Shown here piece after piece: positions 34,064 through 42,461 of a stretch of 64,000 nucleotides of DNA. The stretch spans positions 1 to 64,000 of the forward strand of contig DEBQ01000007.1 in the NCBI GenBank assembly GCA_002348605.1, in the 5' to 3' direction. The notes beneath the pieces are model-generated. The model was not told where the DNA came from, made no database searches, and was given only the letters and a program-made list of their open reading frames with translations. This DNA is from Candidatus Saccharibacteria bacterium UBA2952 (lineage in GTDB: Bacteria > Patescibacteriota > Saccharimonadia > Saccharimonadales > Saccharimonadaceae). Every line of letters starts with the position of its first letter. Position 1 is the stretch's first letter. A program made the translations under genes and the position numbers.

Positions 34064-35311
34064 ATGGGGTCTACGCCATTTCCAAAACGATTTTTATGGG
34101 GCGCGAGCACGAGCGCCCACCAGGTAGAAGGGGGTAACCACAACCAATGGAGTGTGTGGGAACTCGAAAACGCCCGGTCGCTCGGCACTCAGGCCGAGTA
34201 CCAGTACGGTGACTTGGAAAATTGGAAAGATATTGAAAAAGCTGCTAAGAATCCTGAGAACTATGTGTCGGGCAGGGCAGCCGACCACTATAAACAGTAC
34301 AAGAACGATATCGCCATAGCGAAAAAATTGAATATGAATGCACTTCGGTTCAGTGTCGAATGGTCACGGATTGAACCGCGCGAAGGCGCATGGGATGTCG
34401 AGGCGATCGACCACTACAAAAGCTATGTGCAGGAGCTGACGAGGCAAGGTATCGAACCTGTCCTCACGCTATTCCACTTTACGCTTCCTGTGTGGTTCGC
34501 TGAACGGGGTGGCTTTGAAAAGCGCTCGAACGTACGCTATTTTTTGCGTTTTGCCGAAAAAATCTTAGCTGAACTTGGAAGCGACATTACCTATGTAATT
34601 ACCATTAACGAACCCGAAGTCTATGCGGCCGAAAGCTACCTCGAAGGCCGATGGCCGCCAATGGTACAGAGTAAGCTGAAGTTTCATACCGTACTTACAA
34701 ACCTGGCGCACGCACATAACCGCGCCGCACGTATGATTCACCAAACGAGTCGGCGCTACAAAGTATCGGTTGCTAAGAATTCAAACTATATTTATTCCGG
34801 TGACACCGCAAGGCTGTCGGTTCTTTCAGCCAGCGTTATGCAGTATATTCAGGACGATTACTTTTTAAGAAAAATCAGAAGGTACTGCGACTTTTTGGGA
34901 GTAAACTACTATTTTTCGCAGCGTGTCTATGGCTATCGTATCCATAACCCTGAACAACGAGTCAGCGACTTGGGGTGGGATATGAGTCCGGCAGATCTTG
35001 AGCATACATTGGAACGCCTGGCGTCAAAATATAAACTGCCCATTATTGTGACAGAAAACGGCGTGGCAGATGCCAGCGACGAAAAACGCCAGTGGTGGAT
35101 GACGCATACCATTGCGGCACTACAGCGGGCACTAAAGGCCGGAGTTGATGTACGTGGCTACTTGCATTGGAGCCTGCTCGACAATTTCGAATGGGACAAA
35201 GGCAAATGGCCACGGTTTGGTTTGGTTGAAGTAAACTACGAAACGATGGAGCGGACTATCCGACCCAGTGGTCGGCGGTATGGTGCTATGATTAAGAAAG
35301 TAAGGAACTGA
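34064..35311 (+). CDS. Glycoside hydrolase family 1 (beta-glucosidase-like)
   Basis: The 415-residue protein has the GH1 start FPKRFLWGASTSAHQVEGG, the acid/base Glu E183 (TINEPEVY), the nucleophile Glu E331 (VTENG) and the closing WSLLDNFEW. Both catalytic residues are present, so retaining beta-glycosidase activity is expected. The sugar cannot be read from sequence. No transporter or sugar-using operon is nearby. Its stop lies 1 base before the yvcK start, so the two may be co-transcribed. GH1 enzymes are uncommon in streamlined genomes. Confidence 0.93.
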   Translation: MGSTPFPKRFLWGASTSAHQVEGGNHNQWSVWELENARSLGTQAEYQYGDLENWKDIEKAAKNPENYVSGRAADHYKQYKNDIAIAKKLNMNALRFSVEWSRIEPREGAWDVEAIDHYKSYVQELTRQGIEPVLTLFHFTLPVWFAERGGFEKRSNVRYFLRFAEKILAELGSDITYVITINEPEVYAAESYLEGRWPPMVQSKLKFHTVLTNLAHAHNRAARMIHQTSRRYKVSVAKNSNYIYSGDTARLSVLSASVMQYIQDDYFLRKIRRYCDFLGVNYYFSQRVYGYRIHNPEQRVSDLGWDMSPADLEHTLERLASKYKLPIIVTENGVADASDEKRQWWMTHTIAALQRALKAGVDVRGYLHWSLLDNFEWDKGKWPRFGLVEVNYETMERTIRPSGRRYGAMIKKVRN

Positions 35312-35312
35312 T

Positions 35313-36311
35313 ATGGATAAGACCGGAGCAAAAATTGCTGTTATTGGCGGGGGCACAGGGAGCTTTACGCTACTCAGCCAACTGAAACACTACACCAAGC
35401 ATTTGACGGCACTGGTGAACATGGCCGACGATGGCGGGTCGACTGGTATGCTGCGCGATGAACTTGGAGTATTGCCGCCCGGAGACGTACGGCAATGCTT
35501 GGTAGCACTTAGCGAATCAGAGCGAGTGCGCGACCTATTCAACTATCGATTCGAAGAAGGTACGTTCAGCGGCCATGCGTTTGGCAACTTGTTTTTAACC
35601 GCACTCGAAAAGATGACCGGCAATTTTGCTTCGGCGGTTGAAACGGCCAGCGAGGTGCTAAACATAACCGGGGAGGTCCACCCTGTGACGCTCGACAAAG
35701 TGACGCTGGTTATGAAGCAAGCGGACGGCACCGTGACCGAAGGCGAGTTTAAGATTGGCCAGTCCGACTTTGGCGCTAGTAAACACCCAGAAATGGCACT
35801 TAAGCCATCGACTGCGCAGCTGAACCCAGACGCGGAACAGGCAATTATGGCGGCAGACGTAGTGGTAATCGCGCCCGGCAACTTGTATGGGTCGTTGGCA
35901 CCGGCATTAATCGTACCGGGAATGAGCAAAGTGTTGAATGCGACTAAGGCCAAAAAAGTTTACGTTTGTAACTTGGTTACAAAACCTGGGCAGACCGATG
36001 GTTTTGGTGTGGCAGATTTTGCGGCCGAAATCGAACGGTTTGGTAACTTCAAGTTGGACTACGTGTTGTATAACGACGACAAGCCGTCCAAAGAACTACT
36101 TGATACGTATGCCAAAGAAGGTGAGTTCGGGGTCGAACCGGACAAAAAGGCACTGGAGGGCGCACATTACAAGGCAGTAGGTGGGCACTTTGTTTCGGGC
36201 GAGCCGTACGCTGCAGCACAAGACTCTGACCCAATCGCACAAACCAGAACGCTTATTCGGCACGACGCCGATGCCATCGCTAAAGAACTTATGAGGATTT
36301 GTTTTGCGTAG
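35313..36311 (+). CDS. YvcK/CofD-like family protein (gluconeogenesis factor)
   Basis: The 332-residue protein has the family start IAVIGGGTGSFTLLSQL, VNMADDGGSTGMLRDELGVLPPGDVRQCL and GHAFGNLFL. In Bacillus, YvcK binds UDP-sugars and is needed for cell shape on gluconeogenic carbon sources; in actinobacteria the relative CuvA localises to growth sites. A link to cell wall supply fits the mra/fts cluster downstream. A ribosome-binding AAGGA precedes ATG 35313, and the end overlaps the HAD gene by 8 bp. Confidence 0.93.
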   Translation: MDKTGAKIAVIGGGTGSFTLLSQLKHYTKHLTALVNMADDGGSTGMLRDELGVLPPGDVRQCLVALSESERVRDLFNYRFEEGTFSGHAFGNLFLTALEKMTGNFASAVETASEVLNITGEVHPVTLDKVTLVMKQADGTVTEGEFKIGQSDFGASKHPEMALKPSTAQLNPDAEQAIMAADVVVIAPGNLYGSLAPALIVPGMSKVLNATKAKKVYVCNLVTKPGQTDGFGVADFAAEIERFGNFKLDYVLYNDDKPSKELLDTYAKEGEFGVEPDKKALEGAHYKAVGGHFVSGEPYAAAQDSDPIAQTRTLIRHDADAIAKELMRICFA

Positions 36312-37080
36312 CGCTAGAAGCCGCGACCACGAAGCACCTGCACACGCGGAGCGACAGCCTAGAAGCATCGAAACGTTTGCTGTGCTCGACCTAGACCGCA
36401 CCCTTATGAACAGCGGCGTGCTAACCGATTTACTGTTCATGCAGCTTTTGAACCACGGTGTATCGATTGACCAGGTGCAAAAAGACATTGATTTTGTACG
36501 GCGAAGCGACGGGATGTCATTCTCGACACTCGACTTTATTCTTGCTCAGTACGGGACGGCGAAATATACCAGTGTTATGCATGAAATTGAAGAAATCGTA
36601 AAAGAGGGCGGCTTTAAGAACGAACTGCTGTGCGATGGAACACTTGAACTGCTGAATGCTCTGGAAGCGCAAGATGTGCCATATGCGGTGCTGACCTACG
36701 GCGAGCGAATTAACCAGGAATTTAAATTGACACTGCTTCGGCACATGGTGAACCGTAGCGCGAAGCAACTTCATGCGACTGTCACCGAGGAATCAAACAA
36801 GGCGTCATGGATTGCAAGCGACGAATGGAAGTCAGAGGGCAAGCAGAGGTTTACCGTACCGGCATTTATTTACCCGCAGGCTGACCTGCATGCAAATTAC
36901 GTTGTGGTTATTGACGACAAACTGAGCAACCTTGAATCAAACGACGACGCGGTGTTAGGAATACTGGTCGATAACGCGAAGGGAACAGGTGCGCTTTCGA
37001 CTGCCGAAGTAGCCCGTTTGCTGGCCGATGGCATGGATTTAAGGGCCGTGGCGGACATTTCTGCGGCAAGAACAGCGTAA
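36304..37080 (+). CDS. HAD-like hydrolase of unknown substrate
   Basis: The 258-residue protein has the HAD motif I VLDLDRTLMNSG (about residues 27-38) and a late VVVIDDKLSNLESNDDAV motif IV region; in between YAVLTYGERINQEFKL fits motif II (Thr). It is therefore probably a phosphatase of the HAD superfamily. The substrate is unknown. The TTG at 36304 overlaps the end of yvcK; this start is the longest possible and a later one is not excluded, since the first 20 residues are charged and not conserved-looking. Confidence 0.75.
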   Translation: MRSARSRDHEAPAHAERQPRSIETFAVLDLDRTLMNSGVLTDLLFMQLLNHGVSIDQVQKDIDFVRRSDGMSFSTLDFILAQYGTAKYTSVMHEIEEIVKEGGFKNELLCDGTLELLNALEAQDVPYAVLTYGERINQEFKLTLLRHMVNRSAKQLHATVTEESNKASWIASDEWKSEGKQRFTVPAFIYPQADLHANYVVVIDDKLSNLESNDDAVLGILVDNAKGTGALSTAEVARLLADGMDLRAVADISAARTA

Positions 37081-37109
37081 TTGACATATTAAGACGCTTA
37101 TGCTAGAAC
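37081..37109 (+). promoter_or_regulatory. Leaderless promoter of a small membrane protein gene
   Basis: TTGACA (37081-37086), 17 bp spacer ending CTTATGC, TAGAAC (37104-37109), 7 bases to ATG 37117. The spacer end matches that of the PcsB-like gene promoter. Confidence 0.7.
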
Positions 37110-37116
37110 TGTTAAT

Positions 37117-37329
37117 ATGAAGGCGAATATTAAAAAGAAACTGTTACAAACGAAGCGGATGTCTAAAGTTTCGGAGCCTAGTGCAATCATGCAGACCGAA
37201 CGGGACTTCAAAGACGCGCTGCTTACAGTTTCAGTATTCGTAAACTTGTTCATGCTGTGTGTATGGGTAGCACTACAAGCCACTACCCAGTACGATACGG
37301 CGCTAGCCACATTCTTTCTGAACCGATAA
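37117..37329 (+). CDS. Small single-pass membrane protein
   Basis: A 70-residue protein with a Lys-rich N-terminal half and one membrane segment (about residues 38-57, VSVFVNLFMLCVWVALQA). I do not recognise it. A well-formed promoter places the transcript start at or next to the ATG, which supports a real gene. It sits just upstream of the mraZ operator and may be linked with the envelope, but nothing in the sequence gives a function. Confidence 0.65.
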   Translation: MKANIKKKLLQTKRMSKVSEPSAIMQTERDFKDALLTVSVFVNLFMLCVWVALQATTQYDTALATFFLNR

Positions 37330-37403
37330 CAGGGGCAAGAGAAGTCTTTTATCCACAAATCTGTGGATAATACCCGCTGAGAACAAAAACGTAAAAAAAG
37401 TAC

Positions 37404-37454
37404 TTGCAGTGGGTAGCCGTGGGTATTATGATTAGGTCAGTGGAAAAAAGTGGG
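37404..37454 (+). promoter_or_regulatory. mraZ promoter with four MraZ-box repeats
   Basis: Promoter: TTGCAG (37404-37409), 17 bp, TATGAT (37427-37432). Operator: GTGGG at 37409, 37419 and 37450 and GTGGA at 37440. Spacings of 10, 21 and 10 bp put all four on one helix face. MraZ is known to bind TGGGN repeats separated by 5 bases at its own promoter, so the cluster is expected to be self-repressed. The first two repeats lie between the -35 and the -10. Confidence 0.88.
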
Positions 37455-37550
37455 TAACCCCACCAAAAAACAAACACCAACCACTGCACCAATAAATAAT
37501 CAACGCTAACGCTGACAAAAGCAGCGAGAAGAAGGCACCCTTAAAACGCG

Positions 37551-37904
37551 ATGGATTATTTCGAACGGAAGCTTGATGACAAGCGTCGGTTAACTATACC
37601 GACGGAGCTTCGCGACGAACTTTCCAGCGGGGTAGTCATTACTCGCGGCTTTGGCAACTATCTGCATTTGTACTCGGTTTCAACCTGGGACGAGCAGATG
37701 GAGCCTGCGCTCAAGGGTTCAATCCTTGATGAGACCGTAGCCGACTTAAACGTCCGCTTCCGAACTGGTAAGACCCAGGCGGACCTGGACGCTAAGCAGG
37801 GCAGGGTCACAATAGAGCAGCATCTTCTGGACTACGCCGGAATCGACCGAAATGTCGTCGCCGTGCGGGCCGGAGCGTATTGGCGCATCAGCGCGGCCGA
37901 TTAA
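37551..37904 (+). CDS. mraZ: Transcriptional regulator MraZ
   Basis: MraZ is a ring-forming AbrB-like regulator at the head of division and cell wall clusters. The 117-residue protein has the two swapped-hairpin repeats: LDDKRRLTIPTELRDEL (about residues 8-24) and DAKQGRVTIEQHLLDYAGI (about 80-98). It is shorter than the usual 140 or so residues. The leader is about 110 bases and C/A-rich, with AGAAGAAGG some distance before the ATG. The operator upstream supports autoregulation. A 334-bp gap separates it from rsmH. Confidence 0.93.
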   Translation: MDYFERKLDDKRRLTIPTELRDELSSGVVITRGFGNYLHLYSVSTWDEQMEPALKGSILDETVADLNVRFRTGKTQADLDAKQGRVTIEQHLLDYAGIDRNVVAVRAGAYWRISAAD

Positions 37905-38238
37905 TCATCCGTTCGCACCTTTACAAATAAACACAGAACGAAAATACCTCGAGATTACCAATCTGGTGGGCTTGGAAGTGCGAATGGGCTGGCACATTAA
38001 ACCTCAGCTTAGAACCTTCCTCAAAAACACACCTCCCAAAACTCCACCTCACACATAAGTCTCTCAATTTTCTAACCGGCCCGGTATGCATCCCAATGGG
38101 ATACTTCCACTACAACCGCTTAGAAAACAACTTATACAAAAACAAACACACTCTGCGAAAACAAACATTCCATAGCTCACCAGTTTGGTGATCTCGAACC
38201 CTTCGAACCGTAACGCTCTATGCGATACAATGAAGGGA
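37905..38238 (+). promoter_or_regulatory. 334-bp gap between mraZ and rsmH with a promoter near its end
   Basis: No credible gene was found. The gap holds small hairpin-forming strings (GTATGCATCCCAATGGGATAC in part, and CTCACCAGTTTGGTGATC). TACAAT at 38226-38231 lies 7 bases before the rsmH ATG. rsmH is therefore probably transcribed from its own leaderless promoter as well as from the mraZ promoter. Confidence 0.5.
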
Positions 38239-39141
38239 ATGAGTATTAAAGCACATCCACCACACTTACATGCTTTACATGTTCCCGTCTTACTCGATGA
38301 GACGGTCCGATTACTGGACCCTAAGCCAGGCGAGACCTATTTGGACCTCACTGCCGGCTACGGTGGCCACGCATCGGCCATCATTGAAAAGACAAAAAAT
38401 CCTTCTGGCGCCGTATTGGTTGACCGCGACGAGAACGCGATTGCCGAGCTGCAGGCACTGAAAGATTTGGGAACCGTTCTGCTTCATACCGATTTTGTCA
38501 CTGCCGCCCGGCAGTTGGCCGAAGAAGGGAAGCAGTTCGACATGATACTTGTGGATCTCGGGGTGTCGTCACCACAGCTCGACAGAGCTGAGCGAGGCTT
38601 TTCGTTTTCGAAAGACGGACCGCTCGACATGCGTATGGATCCAAGTGCTGAAAAATCAGCCGGAACCATTGTTAATCGGTCGTCAGAAAACGAACTCCGT
38701 CGTATCCTCACCACATACGGTGAAGTACCGACCGGATTTGCCGCACGAATAGCGAAGACTATCGTACGGAACCGGCCGATTGACACGACGAAGCAACTAG
38801 CTGACCTCATTTTGAACGAGCACCGCGGTAAGTGGCAACGAATCCACCCCGCAACCCGCACCTTTCAAGCCCTTCGCATAGCGACCAACGACGAAATCGG
38901 TCAGGTTGAAGCCATGCTACCACTGCTGCCAAAACTTTTAAAGATTGGCGGACGGGTTGGCATCATTAGCTTCCATAGCCTGGAGGATCGTCCGGTTAAG
39001 CGCTATTTTAAGGAACAGTCGGATGCTGGCTACGAAGCCGAACTAGGCATACTGACCAAAAAACCAATCGAAGGTGCGACTCACGACGTTCACAACCCGC
39101 GTTCACGCAGTGCAAAACTACGTGTCGCAGTGAAAAAATAA
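38239..39141 (+). CDS. rsmH: 16S rRNA (cytosine1402-N4)-methyltransferase
   Basis: RsmH (MraW) methylates C1402 in the ribosomal P site. The protein (300 residues) has HVPVLLDETVRLL, motif I YLDLTAGYGGHA, DLGVSSPQLDRAERGFSF and FHSLEDRPVKRYF, all typical. ATG 38239 lies 7 bases after TACAAT and gives the usual N-terminus; an in-frame GTG/ATG region starting at 38185 is upstream of the promoter and rejected. It opens the cell wall part of the cluster. Confidence 0.96.
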   Translation: MSIKAHPPHLHALHVPVLLDETVRLLDPKPGETYLDLTAGYGGHASAIIEKTKNPSGAVLVDRDENAIAELQALKDLGTVLLHTDFVTAARQLAEEGKQFDMILVDLGVSSPQLDRAERGFSFSKDGPLDMRMDPSAEKSAGTIVNRSSENELRRILTTYGEVPTGFAARIAKTIVRNRPIDTTKQLADLILNEHRGKWQRIHPATRTFQALRIATNDEIGQVEAMLPLLPKLLKIGGRVGIISFHSLEDRPVKRYFKEQSDAGYEAELGILTKKPIEGATHDVHNPRSRSAKLRVAVKK

Positions 39142-39164
39142 AACAAAAAGGGAAGGGGCAAAAA

Positions 39165-39230
39165 ATGCCTGTCCACATTCCAGTACAAAGCCAGTCGGTC
39201 GAAGAAAAAGTCACCGTCCGGTTTAACTAA
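39165..39230 (+). CDS. Candidate 21-residue small protein between rsmH and ftsL
   Basis: A short frame begins MPVHIPVQSQSVEEK and ends at TAA 39228-39230. It has a strong purine-rich ribosome site (GGGAAGGGG, ending about 6 bases upstream). It is followed at 39245 by a perfect GC hairpin. It may be a true small protein or a leader peptide affecting ftsL. Comparison with related genomes would decide. Confidence 0.45.
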   Translation: MPVHIPVQSQSVEEKVTVRFN

Positions 39231-39244
39231 CCACCACAGGGAGG

Positions 39245-39265
39245 CCCGGGCCGAATAGGCCCGGG
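39245..39265 (+). promoter_or_regulatory. GC-rich hairpin before ftsL
   Basis: CCCGGGCC (39245-39252) and GGCCCGGG (39258-39265) with a GAATA loop. There is no T-run, so it is not a standard terminator. It may be an mRNA processing or stability element, or part of an attenuator with the small frame upstream. Confidence 0.6.
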
Positions 39266-39304
39266 AACGACCCCAGACCCTAACACAAAAAGAAACACCA
39301 CCAC

Positions 39305-39661
39305 ATGTCTTATTCCACCACCTACAATTCGGGGCAGTATGCCAGGCGCCGCGCAGGAATGACGCGAAACCAGAACAGCACCCGATTTACATCAAGTATC
39401 AAACTCGGCCCAGTCACGCATACCGTACTCGTTGCGCTTATGATTACTGTGCTCGGTTTGATATACTTGACTCAAGCGACCAAGGCGACGAGTTACGACT
39501 ACGAAGCGCAAAAGATTGACACACAAATTTCACAGCTTTCGGAAGAAAAAACCGACCTTGAAGTCGAGAATGCCCGCCTAACCGCGCTTTCTACCGTACG
39601 TGAAAGCAGCGTAGCTAAGGCAATGACAAAGCCGGACGCTCCTTCCTACGTCAATAACTAG
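39305..39661 (+). CDS. ftsL: FtsL-like division protein
   Basis: A 118-residue bitopic protein: basic cytoplasmic N-terminus, one membrane segment (about residues 40-58, TVLVALMITVLGLIYLTQA), then a short coiled coil with heptads (IDTQISQLSEEKTDLEVENARL). Sequence conservation in FtsL is low, so the call rests on topology and on its position between rsmH and ftsI. FtsL joins FtsQ and FtsB to activate the FtsWI synthase. The gene ends 17 bp before ftsI. Confidence 0.82.
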   Translation: MSYSTTYNSGQYARRRAGMTRNQNSTRFTSSIKLGPVTHTVLVALMITVLGLIYLTQATKATSYDYEAQKIDTQISQLSEEKTDLEVENARLTALSTVRESSVAKAMTKPDAPSYVNN

Positions 39662-39678
39662 CCCGAAAGGCAAACACT

Positions 39679-41418
39679 ATGCCGAATGAAGTAAAAGCCA
39701 ATCGCAGGATCAGAGCTTTGGCCATCATGTGCGTCGCACTGATGGTCGTCTTCGTTATACGGCTATTTTACCTGCAGGTCATACAGCACGATTATTATGT
39801 CTCCAAAGCGCGTCAGGAACAGGAAAAGCGCTTGGTTATTCCAGCACAGCGCGGCGAGATATATTTGCTTGACGACGGCAAGCCGGTCAAAGTCGTCATG
39901 AACCAGACCGTTTACACCATGTTTGTCGACCCAAGCATCGTTGACAAGCCTAACGATGTGCTAAAAGCCATCCGTGAAGTGGTCGGGGGCAATACCGTAA
40001 AAGGCTATGCCGACCGGATAAAGCATACGGACACTCGCTACCAGGTTGTGGCACGTCAGGTAACGCATACGCAGGCGGAACTTATTCGTAAAAGGTCGCT
40101 AAAAGGCGTCGGCTTCCAGGCTGAATCGGCTCGAATTTATCCCGAAAAAAGCTTAGCGGCCCAGACGCTTGGGTTTGTGAACTTTGACGGTGTTGGCCAG
40201 TACGGAGTGGAAGGCAAATTCGACAAGGAACTGCAGGGCACAGACGGCCTATTGCAGTCTGTTACCGATGTCGCGAACGTGCCACTGACTATTGGCAACA
40301 AGAACATTGACATCGCTCCCAAGAATGGCCGGAACATCGTTCTTACGATTGACCGGTCGGTGCAATCATACGTCGAGCAAGCATTAGCCGATGGCATGAA
40401 GCAAAAAGGCGCCGACGGTGCCAGTGCAATCGTAATGGATCCGAACAACGGTCACATCATTGCCATGGCAAACCTGCCAACATATGACCCAAGTGAAATC
40501 AGCAAGATCCAAAATTTTGCTCAGGTAAACAACGGAGTGGTAGCCAGCCCGTACGAACCAGGTTCAGTCATGAAAACGTTCACGCTCGCAACAGGTATCG
40601 ACATGGGTGTCGTAAAGCCCGATTCGACGTACGTTAACACTGACTATATTAAGGTTGATGACCGAGTGATTTCGAACGCATCAAAAGGCCAGACCGGTAC
40701 GATAACTTTGCAGCATGCACTCAACTGGTCACTCAACACCGGTATGGTAACGGTTGCGCAGCGCCTTGGTGCGAATAACAATATTGATTACAAAGCTCGT
40801 TCAACGATGTATAGCTACCTTTACGATAGATTCCGGCTTGGTCAGTTGACAGGGGTTGAAGTAAACGGCGAATCGGCAGGCCGAATCATATCACCGAAAG
40901 AGTCCGAAGGTAACGCGGTGCGGTATTCCAATATGTCATTCGGTCAGGGAATGGACCTGACCATGGTACAGGTAGCAGCCGGATTCTCTGCCATGATAAA
41001 CGGCGGAACATACTATGCCCCAACGGTTCTCGCCGGTACCATTGGTGCCGATGGTGAACTGAAGCCCCAAAATGACCGTCCGGCGTACCCAGGCGTTATC
41101 AAATCGTCGACGTCAGAACAGATGAGGGGCATGATAACGACCGCACGCAAGGCGTTTTATGCCACCAAAGACCGCAAAGGGTATGAAGTAGGGGGAAAGA
41201 CCGGAACTTCACAAACACTCGTCAACGGATCGTATGAAAATGGCCAGACCGTCGCGACCTACCTTGGATACGGGGGTGACACGAAACCCAAATATGTCAT
41301 AATGGTACAAGTGTCCGGTAAAAACAAAAACTTCGCGGGTAACAAAGACGCAAATCCAATTTTCACCGACATTTCCAACTGGATGATCGATTACCTAAAA
41401 CTACAACCAAAGGCATGA
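39679..41418 (+). CDS. ftsI: Septal peptidoglycan transpeptidase FtsI (class B PBP)
   Basis: The 579-residue protein has one N-terminal membrane anchor, a PBP dimerisation/pedestal domain and a transpeptidase domain with S296-V-M-K299, S351-L-N353 and K507-T-G. All three active-site motifs are intact. There are no C-terminal PASTA domains. It cross-links septal wall with its partner FtsW, encoded two genes downstream. The stop overlaps the mraY ATG (ATGA), so the two are coupled. A GAAAGG-type ribosome site precedes ATG 39679. Confidence 0.95.
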   Translation: MPNEVKANRRIRALAIMCVALMVVFVIRLFYLQVIQHDYYVSKARQEQEKRLVIPAQRGEIYLLDDGKPVKVVMNQTVYTMFVDPSIVDKPNDVLKAIREVVGGNTVKGYADRIKHTDTRYQVVARQVTHTQAELIRKRSLKGVGFQAESARIYPEKSLAAQTLGFVNFDGVGQYGVEGKFDKELQGTDGLLQSVTDVANVPLTIGNKNIDIAPKNGRNIVLTIDRSVQSYVEQALADGMKQKGADGASAIVMDPNNGHIIAMANLPTYDPSEISKIQNFAQVNNGVVASPYEPGSVMKTFTLATGIDMGVVKPDSTYVNTDYIKVDDRVISNASKGQTGTITLQHALNWSLNTGMVTVAQRLGANNNIDYKARSTMYSYLYDRFRLGQLTGVEVNGESAGRIISPKESEGNAVRYSNMSFGQGMDLTMVQVAAGFSAMINGGTYYAPTVLAGTIGADGELKPQNDRPAYPGVIKSSTSEQMRGMITTARKAFYATKDRKGYEVGGKTGTSQTLVNGSYENGQTVATYLGYGGDTKPKYVIMVQVSGKNKNFAGNKDANPIFTDISNWMIDYLKLQPKA

Positions 41419-42461
41419 CTATGAACCAAGAAGCCACCTACCAACTCCTTGTCAGCGACGTTACCGGGCTGTTTCTTATTAGCGTCGGCGCGTTTTTACT
41501 TGCTATGTTCTTGACACCTTTCTATACCTTCATGGCGTATCGTTACCGGTTCTGGAAAAAGCAGCGCACGACTAGTACGAATGGCGAGGCTCTCGAGGTG
41601 TTCAACAAACTGCACGCTGCTAAGTTTCGACGCAATATTCCAACTATGGCCGGAGTTATAGCAGTCATTACCATCGCTGCCATTACGTTCGGATTTAACT
41701 TAGACCGTGGCCAAACATGGTTGCCGCTGGCTGCACTCATTGGTGGGGCGGTTGTTGGGTTGATTGACGATGTCATTAACCTGCGCTCGAACGGCCACGG
41801 TGTCGCTGGACTTCGTTCGAGTATTAAGTTCACTATGATCGTTGCTATCGGGTTGGGACTTGGCTGGTACTTCTTTACGAAAATTGGTATTGATACGGTT
41901 CAAATTCCGTTCCTTGGCCGTATCGCCATTGGATGGATGATTATTCCGCTGTTTGCGTTCGTCGTGACGGCAACGGCCAATGCCGTGAACATATCGGACG
42001 GCCTGGATGGTCTCGCGGGCGGGTTGTTGGCTATGAGTTTCGCAGCGTTCGGACTAATTGCTTTATTGCAGAACCAACTTATGTTGGCCGGCTTTTGCTT
42101 TACGGTCATCGGCGCACTTCTTAGCTACCTGTGGTTCAATATTTACCCGGCGCGGTTCTTTATGGGGGATGTCGGGAGCTTCGCGTACGGTGTAGCACTT
42201 GGTGTCGTGGCGATACTAACGAACTCGCTTCTGCTACTGCCTATCATCGGCATATTGTTTGTCGTCGAGGCCGGTTCTAGTCTGCTCCAGATGACGACCA
42301 AGAAATTCTTCAAGAAAAAGATATTCCTGTCTGCACCGATTCATCACCACCTCGAAGCCGTCGGCTGGCCTGAGGCAAAAGTAACAATGCGTTTTTGGAT
42401 TATTGGCTGTATCGCGGCAAGTGCTGGTATCATCGTTGCCATCGCCGGAGGACACATTTAG
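41415..42461 (+). CDS. mraY: Phospho-N-acetylmuramoyl-pentapeptide transferase
   Basis: MraY makes lipid I from UDP-MurNAc-pentapeptide and undecaprenyl phosphate at the inner membrane face. The 348-residue multi-pass protein has the motifs GLIDDVINLR (catalytic Asp-Asp), ANAVNISDGLDGLAGG and FMGDVGSFAYG, and SAPIHHHLEAVGW near the end. The C-terminal FxDVGS and PIHHH motifs mark it as MraY rather than WecA. It is coupled to ftsI upstream and its stop shares one base with the ftsW GTG. Confidence 0.96.
   Translation: MTMNQEATYQLLVSDVTGLFLISVGAFLLAMFLTPFYTFMAYRYRFWKKQRTTSTNGEALEVFNKLHAAKFRRNIPTMAGVIAVITIAAITFGFNLDRGQTWLPLAALIGGAVVGLIDDVINLRSNGHGVAGLRSSIKFTMIVAIGLGLGWYFFTKIGIDTVQIPFLGRIAIGWMIIPLFAFVVTATANAVNISDGLDGLAGGLLAMSFAAFGLIALLQNQLMLAGFCFTVIGALLSYLWFNIYPARFFMGDVGSFAYGVALGVVAILTNSLLLLPIIGILFVVEAGSSLLQMTTKKFFKKKIFLSAPIHHHLEAVGWPEAKVTMRFWIIGCIAASAGIIVAIAGGHI

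Noticed and set aside
37852..38058. A 68-codon frame overlapping the end of mraZ
   Set aside because: No start signal, unnatural composition, and overlap with mraZ in another frame.
39245..39265. Rho-independent terminator before ftsL
   Set aside because: The hairpin is strong but is followed by AACGACCCCAG rather than a T-run, so ending the operon here is unlikely.
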